From Thalassoglobus sp. JC818 (lineage in GTDB: Bacteria > Planctomycetota > Planctomycetia > Planctomycetales > Planctomycetaceae): DNA of 64,000 nt. Position 1 is the stretch's first letter; every line of letters begins with the position of its first letter. Positions 38,320 to 47,221 of this stretch are shown one piece after another. Both the position numbers and the translations under genes were made by a program. The notes beneath the pieces are model-generated. The model was given only the letters and a program-made list of their open reading frames with translations, searched no databases and was not told the origin of the DNA. The stretch lies in assembly GCF_040717535.1 (NCBI RefSeq), contig NZ_JBFEFI010000011.1, positions 1 through 64,000 of the forward strand. Reading direction: 5' to 3'.

Positions 38320-38958
38320 CTACGAAGCGTTGGGGATGAATCGTTGAAGTTCCGACACGCTCCTCCACCAACTACGTTCACGCTCCAGCGCCGCGTGATG
38401 TCTACGCAATCGATCCGAGTAGACAGCATATTCTTCAGCTGTCCTTTCGGTTTCTTCGACGTAGGTCATGATGCCAACGTGAAGTTTGGGAAACGTAATC
38501 CAGGGAACCAAGACATGATTGGAAATTGTAGCTGTGCGAACGCGAGTTGGATACAGCGGATACAAGCGGAGAAAATCATCTCGTATTTGCGGTGACACGG
38601 CGACGACCGACATCATCGTCCGAATTTCCGATCCTGTTGAGTCATAGTCCCTGCAGTAGCGGTCCCAAATCGGACAGCGTTCCTGCGACCACAGTTCTCC
38701 ACCATACGCAGTCATACCAAAAGAGGTACGGTTTCCATCGCGCTTAATCTCTAGAACGCGATGCTCAACCAACCGTCGAAGGCGGCACCGCAATTCATCG
38801 TCGTTAAGGTTGTGCGTGTAACCCAAGAGCCCTTGGAATTGAAAGGCGTCACTGCACAGCATGCTGAACGGAACGAAGCCATTAAAGAGAACGTCAAGAA
38901 GGATAAGATCGTCATCCGAAAGCGAAGTTGTGTTTGTTCGATACGGGAGTTTCTGCAT
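38320..38958 (-). CDS. Hypothetical protein with a possible winged-helix N-terminus
   Basis: A 212-residue soluble protein of no recognised family. The first 85 residues are helical and end in a segment resembling a winged-helix fold (LNDDELRCRLRRLVEHRVLEIKRDG, then TSFGMTAYGGELW, which could be the wing). The rest is rich in aromatic residues and Arg, with no membrane segment or signal peptide. A transcription-factor-like role is a guess from the fold pattern only. It starts with ATG at 38958. Confidence 0.5.
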   Translation of the reverse strand: MQKLPYRTNTTSLSDDDLILLDVLFNGFVPFSMLCSDAFQFQGLLGYTHNLNDDELRCRLRRLVEHRVLEIKRDGNRTSFGMTAYGGELWSQERCPIWDRYCRDYDSTGSEIRTMMSVVAVSPQIRDDFLRLYPLYPTRVRTATISNHVLVPWITFPKLHVGIMTYVEETERTAEEYAVYSDRLRRHHAALERERSWWRSVSELQRFIPNAS

Positions 38959-39490
38959 TAATCTACAGCGTGGATTGCTGTATTCGTTGGTTATCTCTCA
39001 TCAAACGTTAGTAAGAGTAATAATCGAAGAAATGCCCGTCAATCTCCAGGACGTTATCAAGTTGCATCAAAGCCGCCGTCAGAACGGACCGAAAACCGGT
39101 GCCATGCCCGCAATCCTTATGACCGATGCTCCCCTGCCCTGAAGAAACTCCCTGGGAATACCCAGAATTGAAGTCCACATGATTGACTGCATTCGCAATC
39201 GGGGGAAACACAAACAGGGGAGTGAATCGCTGCCACCATCGAAAACGTACAAATTTTCTATTCCGAGACGATGTGCGGGCATCATTTGATTGAACCGTTC
39301 GCCAACACCAATGGCATGCTCACGCAAGCGACGGCATAGTTGCTTGGCAAGCATTCATAGCGGTACATCACACCGGTCCGCACGGCGACCCCTTCTTGCT
39401 TCCGATCTGGCGATTCATGTAGTAGAAAGGGCTATACCCGATTGGGTCAGCCACAGAATTCGACGCTTCTGACAAACGCGAGATGAATCA
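38959..39490. other. Intergenic stretch with a repeat copy
   Basis: This 532 bp holds no supportable gene; small overlapping frames on both strands have no motif. A copy of the dispersed palindromic element lies at 39315-39339, and about 50 bp around it (39283-39340) matches the region before 42290. The segment near 39095 (GGTGCCATGCCCGC) may be a decayed fragment of the same element. Confidence 0.5.
39315..39339 (+). repeat. Dispersed palindromic repeat, copy 1 (diverged)
   Basis: CATGCTCACGCAAGCGACGG followed by CATAG. The arms CATGC and GCATA(G) enclose the core ACGCAAGCG. It shares the upstream sequence CGCCAACA with copy 2. Confidence 0.6.
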
Positions 39491-41956
39491 ATGAGAACTC
39501 TTCCCTGTTACGTATTGATTCTGACTCAGACCTTGTTTGCGGGAATTGCGTCTGGTCAATCACCAATCAGTCCATGGAGTGAGAATCCTTGGTATTGGAG
39601 CTATCACGGTGAGCCCGTTCTGCTACTCGGCGGCAGCGACGATGATAACTTGTTTCAGTGGCAAGATGAGGATTTGATCGCACAACTCGATCGATTAGCG
39701 GACGCCGACGGAAACGTGATTCGCAACACGATGAGCGACCGCAAAGACAAAGGCTTCGAGGTCTATCCATTTCGCAAACTCGACAACGGAAGATATGACC
39801 TCGAACAGTGGAACGATGAATACTGGACTCGATTTGAGAGACTCTTAAGCGAAACCGCGAAACGCGAGATCTTTGTCCAGATCGAGATCTGGGACCGCTT
39901 CGACTACACCGATCATCGCGAAGATCGCTGGCAGATCCATCCTTACAATCCAGTCAACAACGTCAACTACACATACGAGCAGACGGGGTTCGCAGAGCGG
40001 TATCCAGACCATCCGGGAAGTAACAAACAACCGTTCTTCTTCACCACTCCTGAACAGCGTCACAATAAGCTATTGCTCCAGTATCAGCAGAAGTTCGTGA
40101 ATAAGCTTCTCGATCACTCCCTGCATTACGATCACATTCTGTATTGCATCGACAACGAAACTAAAGCCGACGAGCAATGGGGACGCTACTGGGCTCAGTT
40201 CATCAAGAACCGGGCTCAGAGTGAAAACAAGACGATCTGTGTGACCGAAATGTGGGACGACTGGAACCTGCAGGCAGATCGACACAAACAAACTTTTGAC
40301 CATCCAGAACTCTACGACTTTGTGGATGTGTCACAAAACAATCACAACAAGGGTCAAGAGCACTGGGACAACTTCCTGTTCGTGCGAGACTATCTGTCGA
40401 ACAAACCACGGCCGATTAACACGACTAAGACCTACGGTGCGAGTGGAAATAAATTTGGTCATTCGGACCAGGACGGAATTGAACGGTTTTGGCGGCACCT
40501 GTTGGCAGGAGCCGCATCCATACGCTTTCATCGGCCAGACTCTGGACTCGGGCTGGGCAACAAAGCTGTTAACTGTCTCCGCGCAGCACGCAATTTGGAA
40601 TCACTCGTTCCACTTTGGTCGATTGAACCTGACAATGATCTCCTATCCGACCGACAACAGAACGAAGCCTATGCAGCTGCTGACCGAGGAAACGCCTACG
40701 TCGTGTATTTTCCCGCAGGAGGCGACGTGACGATAGACTTGACCGATACGACAGCCTCTCACATTGAGCAGTGGATCGACATCGATACTGGAGAGTTCGG
40801 GGAAAGGAAATCGCTGAAGGGCGGTGGAAAGAGACTGCTGACCGCTCCAGGCAAAGGCAATTGGGTGGTGGTCATCACCGCAGCCCCAAATACACAATCC
40901 AATGTCCCTCAATTTCGTTCAATCGACGATCCTCCAGCACCGGTCCCGGAGTGGCAAGAGCTTAATTACCCTTCAAGCGACCGTATCGTTGGAATCGAAT
41001 TCGACGCTGAGAGTCGGCGTACAGAGGCACCAGGGAGTGATATCTGGCCGATCACATGGGCCGACGACGATCGTCAATACACAGCTTTCGGCGATGGCGG
41101 AGGTTTTGGTGGTTCGAATCAGGAAGGCCGAGTGAGCATGGGAGTTGCGTGCGTGATGGGTGCTCTCGAGGACTATCAAACAAAGAATGTCTGGGGAGGA
41201 AAGGATGCGGATCGCGCAGCCACAATGAACGGAAAGGGAACAGGCATCATCAGCGTCGACGGGACGCTTTACATGTGGGTCGGACGTCCCAAATTAATGG
41301 CAGAAACGGGCCTGGCATTTTCTCAAGACCATGGTCGGACTTGGGAGCTGGCTGATTGGCACTGGTCGATGCACGACAGAGTCTCTGCGGGAGTGTTTAT
41401 CAACTGTGGTCGCGACAACTCATCTGCCCCCGACGGATACATCTACGCCTGTTTCACGCGAATCGAAACCGCTGAAGTCAGCGATCGCGGCTGGATCTAC
41501 GAACGCCCAGGACGCATTGATCTGGCACGAGTTCCTCGCGAACGTGTGCTCGATCATTCCGTGTGGGAATGGTTCTCTGGAATGGACGCCAACAACAAAC
41601 CGCAATGGTCGTTAGACATCAGCAGTCGCCAACCGGCTTTTGAAGACCCTAACGGAATCAAAATTGTCAGCATCTGTTATCAACCTGCGATCCAACGCTA
41701 TTTGCTTAGCTACAGCCCTCGCGACAATTCAGGCAACTACGCCCTCTTTGAGGCTCAACAACCGTGGGGACCGTGGCATAAGGTTGTCTATCTCAAATCG
41801 CAACCGTTGTTCATGCCTCCCAAACCGAACGGTCGAGTGAGCACGTTCCACTTTGCCCCCAAATGGTGGAGCAGCGACGGAACCGAATTTGGCCTGGTTT
41901 TCAACGTTGGCGACGATGCGTGGAATACAGTCTACGGGAAATTGAAGCTCAGATAG
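39491..41956 (+). CDS. Exported GH-like/DUF4185 two-domain protein
   Basis: An 821-residue exported protein (signal peptide MRTLPCYVLILTQTLFAGIA). The N-terminal half, about residues 25-450, resembles a TIM-barrel glycoside hydrolase-like domain, with VLLLGGSDDDNLFQW, FVQIEIWDRFDYTDH and ILYCIDNETKADEQW (a possible catalytic Glu after Asn). The C-terminal half, about 480-820, resembles DUF4185, a five-blade beta-propeller with IWPITWADDDRQYTAFGDGGG and MWVGRPKLM. The combination points to binding and cutting of a complex glycan outside the cell, but neither catalytic residues nor substrate are established. It is surrounded by gene-poor sequence and a repeat, so it may belong to a transferred segment. 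Confidence 0.72.
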   Translation: MRTLPCYVLILTQTLFAGIASGQSPISPWSENPWYWSYHGEPVLLLGGSDDDNLFQWQDEDLIAQLDRLADADGNVIRNTMSDRKDKGFEVYPFRKLDNGRYDLEQWNDEYWTRFERLLSETAKREIFVQIEIWDRFDYTDHREDRWQIHPYNPVNNVNYTYEQTGFAERYPDHPGSNKQPFFFTTPEQRHNKLLLQYQQKFVNKLLDHSLHYDHILYCIDNETKADEQWGRYWAQFIKNRAQSENKTICVTEMWDDWNLQADRHKQTFDHPELYDFVDVSQNNHNKGQEHWDNFLFVRDYLSNKPRPINTTKTYGASGNKFGHSDQDGIERFWRHLLAGAASIRFHRPDSGLGLGNKAVNCLRAARNLESLVPLWSIEPDNDLLSDRQQNEAYAAADRGNAYVVYFPAGGDVTIDLTDTTASHIEQWIDIDTGEFGERKSLKGGGKRLLTAPGKGNWVVVITAAPNTQSNVPQFRSIDDPPAPVPEWQELNYPSSDRIVGIEFDAESRRTEAPGSDIWPITWADDDRQYTAFGDGGGFGGSNQEGRVSMGVACVMGALEDYQTKNVWGGKDADRAATMNGKGTGIISVDGTLYMWVGRPKLMAETGLAFSQDHGRTWELADWHWSMHDRVSAGVFINCGRDNSSAPDGYIYACFTRIETAEVSDRGWIYERPGRIDLARVPRERVLDHSVWEWFSGMDANNKPQWSLDISSRQPAFEDPNGIKIVSICYQPAIQRYLLSYSPRDNSGNYALFEAQQPWGPWHKVVYLKSQPLFMPPKPNGRVSTFHFAPKWWSSDGTEFGLVFNVGDDAWNTVYGKLKLR

Positions 41957-42249
41957 TTGTCGTTGCGAATCGAAAGAAGGATCCGACGAATGATCAAATT
42001 GAGTTCGCCGTCAAGATTGAAAACGAGTCTCTCCGATTACACGTTCGCCACTAACGCGCTGATGCCAAACCACCTTGAGGAAGTTCTCCGCAGATGCTCA
42101 GGGATGACGTTCTTCTCATTGATCGTATTCGCAATCAAGGAAACCCAAATTGGATCAAGAACCACTGCCAGCATCGATATCGTATAAGCTATGCGTTTTT
42201 AGATGATGCGTGGAGATCAGCTGATTGAATCGTCCGCCAACATCATAGG

Positions 42250-42280
42250 CATGCTCACACAAGCGAGAGCATGGCACCCG
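42250..42280 (+). repeat. Dispersed palindromic repeat, copy 2
   Basis: CATGCTCACACAAGCGAGAG, then CATGGCACCCG. The imperfect inverted arms CATGCTC and GAGCATG form a hairpin around ACACAAGCGA. It lies just upstream of the ATG at 42290. Confidence 0.7.
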
Positions 42281-42289
42281 GGCTGCGTG

Positions 42290-42574
42290 ATGACAAGAAA
42301 TGACATTCCGAAACATGATCGGCGTGCGAATAGAATACGAAGTCTGATATCGCTTTGTGTTCTCGTTCCAGTAATAGTTGTTCTCTTTCCAGTAATATTC
42401 TTATTGCCATACGCAATATCGTTTTCATTTTGGTTGCTGCTACTCTTGTACCTCTTAGGAAGTGCTGACACTGCTACGTTTGTCACTTCTGGCTTTCTAG
42501 CACTTCTGACAGGATCGCTTGTAGACGATCTTGCGGACAAGCTTTATTCGGCATATGAGAACAGAAAAAAGTGA
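42290..42574 (+). CDS. Small hypothetical membrane protein
   Basis: A 94-residue protein with a basic N-terminus (MTRNDIPKHDRRANRIR) and two hydrophobic segments (SLISLCVLVPVIVVLFPVIF and SFWLLLLLYLLGSADTATF), then a polar end. No family was recognised. The ATG at 42290 was chosen because the upstream part of the open frame lies in the palindromic repeat. It may be a small accessory gene of the region or a non-functional open frame. Confidence 0.4.
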   Translation: MTRNDIPKHDRRANRIRSLISLCVLVPVIVVLFPVIFLLPYAISFSFWLLLLLYLLGSADTATFVTSGFLALLTGSLVDDLADKLYSAYENRKK

Positions 42575-42732
42575 ACTTGTGCCGGTTCTAAGGTGCGAGT
42601 TTTCAACTCATGCCCCATGTCTTCGATCGTTGCCAGCAATGCCACCTGCCCCTGACTATTTGTGGGATGAACAATCTTAACGCGAGTACCACGTAAGTGG
42701 CGTAGGCTGGGTTGGCGAGGTCAATGGGGTTT
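42575..42732 (-). pseudogene. Frameshifted remnant of an unrecognised protein gene
   Basis: Read on the minus strand, NPIDLANPAYATYV continues, after a shift of one base near 42683-42690, into GTRVKIVHPTNSQGQVALLA and then TIEDMGHELKTRTLEP. Both pieces look coding and join naturally, so this is probably a short decayed gene or a gene end. The family was not recognised. Its right-hand limit is uncertain; the upstream residues do not continue the pattern. Confidence 0.5.
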
Positions 42733-42757
42733 GATCGTGAAGAGGTCGATGAAGTAA

Positions 42758-42931
42758 ACAGGACCAAACCAAGCATTTGCCACAGATGGTGTGAATTCAC
42801 TTGTTGGCGGAAAAACGTATACCACCTCTCTCGAATGCGGCACGACCAGCACCACGTTGACGATCACGCACCCGGTCAGCACGGAGATTGTGAAGACGCA
42901 TAACTCGCTGGGTGGCCCGACCGATTTCTAG
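42758..42931 (+). pseudogene. Possible remnant of an RHS-type repeat protein
   Basis: An open frame of 57 codons without a start begins after a stop at 42755 and ends at the stop at 42929-42931. It contains YTTSLECGTTSTTLTITHPV and then EIVKTHNSLGGPTDF, a Thr-rich pattern reminiscent of the conserved parts of RHS/YD-repeat proteins. Further on, at about 43108-43150, the plus strand reads RTYTYGEHVDAPSV, which resembles the RHS core motif around YGEYVDEP. The reading is tentative because the pieces are short and not joined by one frame. Confidence 0.35.
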
Positions 42932-43470
42932 CGGTTAGGTTGCTTTGCGACAAGATGCCTCACCCTCAGCGTTCGTTCCGTATTGAAACCGTCTGAATCT
43001 GTGACCAAGTTCCCCTGTCAGGATGGCGTCATTCGGGTATGATCATGGGGACGGGAAATCGTCACAGACGCATGGAAACGAACGGGTGACTAATCGCACG
43101 TACATCTCTGGCGAGAACCTACACCTACGGCGAACACGTCGACGCCCCCAGCGTGAAACATCTCATCCAGCCGTCCCCGCGACGTGTAGTCCCAGGTGAC
43201 GATCGAACGATTTCAGGAAGATCGGCGGCACTATTCGGTCCGCTCAGCAGACCTTACGCTGCTGAAGTCCAAACGTTCACCAGACACTCACAGCGGAGAC
43301 TGCCACTATACGAGGTACACGAATACGATTCGTGTAAATTGGGCATTGGAGTGCGTTGAGATTGTAACTGAGCACGTCCCACGTACTGGCCGACGCGTTT
43401 TATCGTGGCCAGATCCGATTTTTAACCCTGGAGACTTGGGCGAAGACATTCGCCCATTAGGTGAAGCGCA
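42932..43470. other. Degenerate stretch between remnant and exported protein
   Basis: About 540 bp without an intact gene. It may contain further decayed pieces of the RHS-like gene, including the YGEHVDAP frame. No RNA gene or strong repeat was seen. Confidence 0.4.
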
Positions 43471-43965
43471 ATGATGCAACACAAATATGTGCAATCCTTG
43501 TTGTTTATTCTAGCTGCGGCCACAGTGTTCGCTCAGCCACCAAATCATCAAGCGCAGCCGACAGCTGAAACTAGAGCTTTCGAAAAAGAGAGAAAGTGGA
43601 TCTCAGATCTGGACGCGCAAACGAATGATTGGATCTTCGCTGCACAATTGCGAGAAGGGTTTCGAGAATTTGCTCATGTAGATGCTTATGGGCTCCAAAA
43701 ACCGGGTAGTATTTACGTTTCTGATGAAGTGGACCTGGTAGTCAACGCCGACAATTTGTTTTTGCGATTTGGACCGAAGGAGGCAGTTCCTCTTCCCAAT
43801 GGATCCCTGTACTGTGGGATCGACTTAGAAAAGGAGGAGCACCGAACGCTTTCGAATGAAACTTTTTCAGACGCAGTCGTTGTAAAAAACAGTAGTCAAT
43901 TGGTAGTCATTGACTTCAAGTCGAAGACAATGAAATGGGTCGACATCTCAAAGTTGCCAGAATAG
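43471..43965 (+). CDS. Exported hypothetical protein
   Basis: A 164-residue protein with a signal peptide (YVQSLLFILAAATVFAQ) and a mature part of mixed alpha/beta composition. No family was recognised. The sequence appears more AT-rich by eye than the core genes, as do the next two genes, which suggests a common accessory origin. It starts with ATGATG at 43471 and stands near decayed sequence. Confidence 0.55.
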   Translation: MMQHKYVQSLLFILAAATVFAQPPNHQAQPTAETRAFEKERKWISDLDAQTNDWIFAAQLREGFREFAHVDAYGLQKPGSIYVSDEVDLVVNADNLFLRFGPKEAVPLPNGSLYCGIDLEKEEHRTLSNETFSDAVVVKNSSQLVVIDFKSKTMKWVDISKLPE

Positions 43966-44074
43966 AACTCGTGAGTGGCCCAGAATACTTTCTGTTCCAC
44001 GAAGGCGGTTTATGCTACTACCCGACTCTAAACACGTAGAAAACCGTTTCGAATATGACGGCACGGGTGCCCAC

Positions 44075-45094
44075 CTACCTCACAACAGGGATTTCGTAAC
44101 CTACACATTCTCGCTTGTGCCCCGCAAATAGTAACCTACCGTCCGACGAAAGCGACACGGCATTTGTGGGCCGATCGATCACAAATTGTACGTATCCAGC
44201 TTTGCCTTTGACCAGTAACCTACATTCCTTTCCAAGCGAAAAGACTATGGAGTTTCCCGACTCTGAAATATCGAGTGGAACAACTCCGTCAGGACCAAGA
44301 GGAAATGCGTCATAAAGATTGCCGTCGTATGATAGACTATATGATGTTTCATACCTCCCATTTTGCAAAGAGTGCAACTCAAAGGTCTCATCTGTCAAAG
44401 CTGCAATATGTGTTGCGTATTTGCTAATTCGTGCTGACAATACTCGAGTTCCTCCTGTGATCAGAAAATCCTGACTAACAATCTCGAACTTACCCGATGA
44501 ACGCTTAAGGTCGAACAAACCAACCCCGTTCTTACCGTATCGTGACACGACAAGCCGTACGAGACCGTCTGATGTTTCTGCTAAATCCAAAGACCATGGG
44601 CATTCATCTCCACACAATGGCATTGGCATTTCGTAGATTTTGGTTTGCAAATCTTTTGTCAGCTGTTGGTTGTACACGCAGCCCGTTTCTGCGAACCTCA
44701 ATGAGGCAGTTTTCGAAAAGAACAGTGTGTCATTGAGAACGCTGCAATCGCAAGTGTACCTGTCATTTGACTTGCTATCCTCCCACGATAAGTGGACAGG
44801 GTCGAAAGTCGTTATTGTTCCACTTTTCGATAACACCAGCAATTCATCATTATCCACCCAAGCAAGACACGGGTCGTATGCACTAGATTCGAATTCCAGC
44901 CGTTGCGACAATTGATCTGGATTGACTACAATCAGCTTGTGAGTGGTCACAATCGCTAATAGGTCACCGTTGCTCGAAATGCTGATGGCACGTGCCACCT
45001 CACTTGTGGGAATTCTCACGAATGCTCCTAGTGGGTCATCTCGACAACCACTTGCCACTACAATCGTCAAAACAGCCAATATGCGATATTCCAT
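44075..45094 (-). CDS. Putative lipoprotein with beta-propeller-like repeats
   Basis: A 339-residue protein with a lipobox (ILAVLTIVVASGC) and a beta-rich body. Repeating strands such as ARAISISSNGDLLAIVTTHKL, LAWVDNDELLVLSKSGTITT and AVSLSSDGRLLFAGHKR resemble WD40-like propeller blades, so it is probably a propeller on the periplasmic face. No enzyme motif was seen. The ATG at 45094 is preferred over a GTG two codons upstream. Its partner or substrate is unknown. Confidence 0.6.
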   Translation of the reverse strand: MEYRILAVLTIVVASGCRDDPLGAFVRIPTSEVARAISISSNGDLLAIVTTHKLIVVNPDQLSQRLEFESSAYDPCLAWVDNDELLVLSKSGTITTFDPVHLSWEDSKSNDRYTCDCSVLNDTLFFSKTASLRFAETGCVYNQQLTKDLQTKIYEMPMPLCGDECPWSLDLAETSDGLVRLVVSRYGKNGVGLFDLKRSSGKFEIVSQDFLITGGTRVLSARISKYATHIAALTDETFELHSLQNGRYETSYSLSYDGNLYDAFPLGPDGVVPLDISESGNSIVFSLGKECRLLVKGKAGYVQFVIDRPTNAVSLSSDGRLLFAGHKRECVGYEIPVVR

Positions 45095-45117
45095 TTGCAC
45101 ACCATCCTTTGAATGGC

Positions 45118-45342
45118 TCAGTTAGACGTTGGGGGATAGTTATCCATCGGTGGGTAGTCACGTCCATCTTCATCCCCATCAGGATCCATTGTATGATTGA
45201 GTCCCATCTGTACTACACATGATGGCACATTCACTGAACAGCCAGTAGCATTCGCGAAGCTTGAAAAATTTCTACGCGCACGTGCAGCTTCCGTAGCTTG
45301 ATCGGCACCATATCTTTCACATGATTCAGGGTCTCCACTCAA
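45118..45342 (-). CDS. Small Cys-containing hypothetical protein, possibly a gene end
   Basis: A 74-residue open frame from a TTG at 45342, with composition suggesting real coding: CERYGADQATEAARARRNF and CSVNVPSCVVQMGLNHTMDP, ending in a Pro/Asp-rich tail. The frame is open for another 20 codons upstream, to a stop at about 45403-45405 beside the palindromic repeat (45412), and no ATG is available. It may therefore be the 3' end of a larger gene whose front part has been lost. It precedes the lipoprotein gene by 23 bp on the same strand. Confidence 0.4.
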   Translation of the reverse strand: MSGDPESCERYGADQATEAARARRNFSSFANATGCSVNVPSCVVQMGLNHTMDPDGDEDGRDYPPMDNYPPTSN

Positions 45343-45411
45343 TTGGCAGGCGAATATCGATATTTCGCAAGACCGACACCATTCGTTGACGCCCGGCCGA
45401 TTTGCTCAGCA

Positions 45412-45442
45412 CGGGTGCCATGCCCCCGCTTGCGTGGGCATG
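45412..45442 (-). repeat. Dispersed palindromic repeat, copy 3 (best preserved)
   Basis: Plus strand: CGGGTGCCATGCCCCCGCTT, then GCGTGGGCATGG. Read on the minus strand it matches copy 2 (CATGCCCACGCAAGCGGGGG followed by CATGGCACCCG). The arms CATGCCC and GGGCATG form the hairpin. It sits between gatB and the Cys-containing fragment. Confidence 0.75.
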
Positions 45443-45507
45443 GTTTTCGAATTACGTTTGCAGTTTCGAATTCGGCATGTTGTTGGCCGGTCGGGTGTGA
45501 GAGAACT

Positions 45508-47007
45508 TCAGGCGGTTTCTTCGATGACTTTGATGATGAGTTCGCGGACGGCTTTGGCGTCGGCGCCTTTGGCTTGTTTCATCACCTGGCCGATGATTGC
45601 TCCGATCGCTTGTTTTCGGCCGGCGCGGTAGTCTTCGACGGCGCTGGAGCAGTTGGCGATTGCGGAGCGGACTGCTTCTTCGAGAGCGCCGGTATCTGAG
45701 ACGACTTTGAGGCCGCGTTCCGAGATCATTTCGTCGACGCGGTTGGTGCTGATTTCCTGGTCGCTGTCTGCTTCTTCGAGGAGAGCGGAGAAGACCTCGC
45801 GGCCGCTTTTGGTGGTGATTTTGTTGTCAACGACTCGTTTGACGATCGTCCCGAGGATTGATGCAGAGACGGGGAACTCACCGATTTCGTCTCCGCGCTC
45901 TTTCATCTCGCGGAGCACGTCCTGAGTGACGAAATTCGCGGACTGCTTTCCGTCTCCGCTGACTTCGACGACCTCTTCAAAGTAGCTGGCGAGTTCGCGT
46001 CCCTGATTGACGATGACGTCGGCATCGTAGGTGGAGAGACCGAGCTCTTTTTCGAAGCGTCGGCGTCGAGTGGCGGGTGCCTCTGGAAGTGCGGCGCGGA
46101 CGGCGGCGATGCGTTCTTTCGTAACTGTGACGGGGACGAGATCGGGATCGGGGAAGTATCGATAGTCGGCGGCGTCTTCTTTGCCTCGCTGTGCGAAGCT
46201 GACGTTTCGATTGGCATCCCAACCGCGCGTTTCCTTCTCCACTCCCGGATCGCCTAGCTTGCGGCCGGACTTTTCGTATTCTTTGAGCTGTCGCTGGACT
46301 TCGAAATCGATGGCTGCCTCGACAGCCCGGAAACTGTTGAGGTTTTTGACTTCAACAATGGGCGTGGCGACTGTTTGTCCTGCGTCGTCAGTCAGATGCA
46401 GGTTGACGTTGGCATCACAGCGGAGGCTGCCCTCTTGCATGTTGCAGTCGGAGACATCGAGAAAGGTGAGGAGCAGGCGCATCTCTTCGAGATACTGCTT
46501 GGCTTCGGCACCGGATCGAAGATCAGGTTCGCTGACGATTTCGAGCAACGGAGTTCCGGCCCGGTTGAGGTCGACCTGGCTGTCTTTCCCACGTCCGGTT
46601 TCGTCGTGAATGTTCTTCCCGGCATCTTCTTCGAGGTGTGCTCGATTGATGCGAATTTTGCGTCGGTTCCCGTCGTCGCCGTCGATCTCAAGCCATCCCT
46701 GTTTACTGAAGGGAAGATCGTACTGACTGATCTGATAGCCTTTGGGGAGGTCGGGATAGAAATACTGCTTGCGATCCCATTTCGTGAACTCTGCGATTTC
46801 GCAGTTCAGAGCGGTGGCTGTGATCAGCGAGAGATCGAAGGCTTCTTGATTCATGACCGGCAAGGTGCCTGGATGTCCCAGACAGACCGGGCAGACCTGC
46901 GTATTGGGAGCGTCTGGATTGAAGCGGTTTGCGCACCCACAGAAGATTTTCGTTTTCGTCTGAAGCTGGACATGAACTTCCAGGCCCACAATTGTCGTGA
47001 CATTCAT
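45508..47007 (-). CDS. gatB: Aspartyl/glutamyl-tRNA amidotransferase subunit B
   Basis: Subunit B of the GatCAB amidotransferase, which converts Glu-tRNA(Gln) and/or Asp-tRNA(Asn) into Gln- and Asn-tRNA. The 499-residue protein has the typical start VGLEVHVQL with [11 protein letters not shown], the [14 protein letters not shown] motif with zinc-site Cys residues, [12 protein letters not shown] and [15 protein letters not shown]. The C-terminal GatB/YqeY domain (about 350-499) is complete and includes [20 protein letters not shown] and [14 protein letters not shown]. The ATG at 47007 has AGGA about seven bases upstream and was preferred over a GTG at 47025. gatA and gatC are not adjacent. It is one of the best anchored core genes in the window. 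Confidence 0.97.
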   Translation of the reverse strand: MNVTTIVGLEVHVQLQTKTKIFCGCANRFNPDAPNTQVCPVCLGHPGTLPVMNQEAFDLSLITATALNCEIAEFTKWDRKQYFYPDLPKGYQISQYDLPFSKQGWLEIDGDDGNRRKIRINRAHLEEDAGKNIHDETGRGKDSQVDLNRAGTPLLEIVSEPDLRSGAEAKQYLEEMRLLLTFLDVSDCNMQEGSLRCDANVNLHLTDDAGQTVATPIVEVKNLNSFRAVEAAIDFEVQRQLKEYEKSGRKLGDPGVEKETRGWDANRNVSFAQRGKEDAADYRYFPDPDLVPVTVTKERIAAVRAALPEAPATRRRRFEKELGLSTYDADVIVNQGRELASYFEEVVEVSGDGKQSANFVTQDVLREMKERGDEIGEFPVSASILGTIVKRVVDNKITTKSGREVFSALLEEADSDQEISTNRVDEMISERGLKVVSDTGALEEAVRSAIANCSSAVEDYRAGRKQAIGAIIGQVMKQAKGADAKAVRELIIKVIEETA

Positions 47008-47221
47008 AGCATTCCTCGCGTTCACAATTGGCCGAAGTGTAGCCCAGCACGCTGCGACTGACGAGTCACTCTTTTCACGCCTTTGTTGATTCCTGAATCA
47101 CCCGGGCGGAGTGTCGCGAGCCTCTCTCTTCGATCTCCAAACAATCGTCGAATCGAAGACCTGAAACGAGATTGCATGTCTTAATGGATTGGTGGGTGCG
47201 CTTGATCTTTGGTCGCCGACG

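Noticed and set aside
39283..39340. Region around repeat copy 1 considered as an insertion sequence
   Set aside because: No transposase gene or terminal inverted repeats of IS length were found; only a short palindrome is shared.
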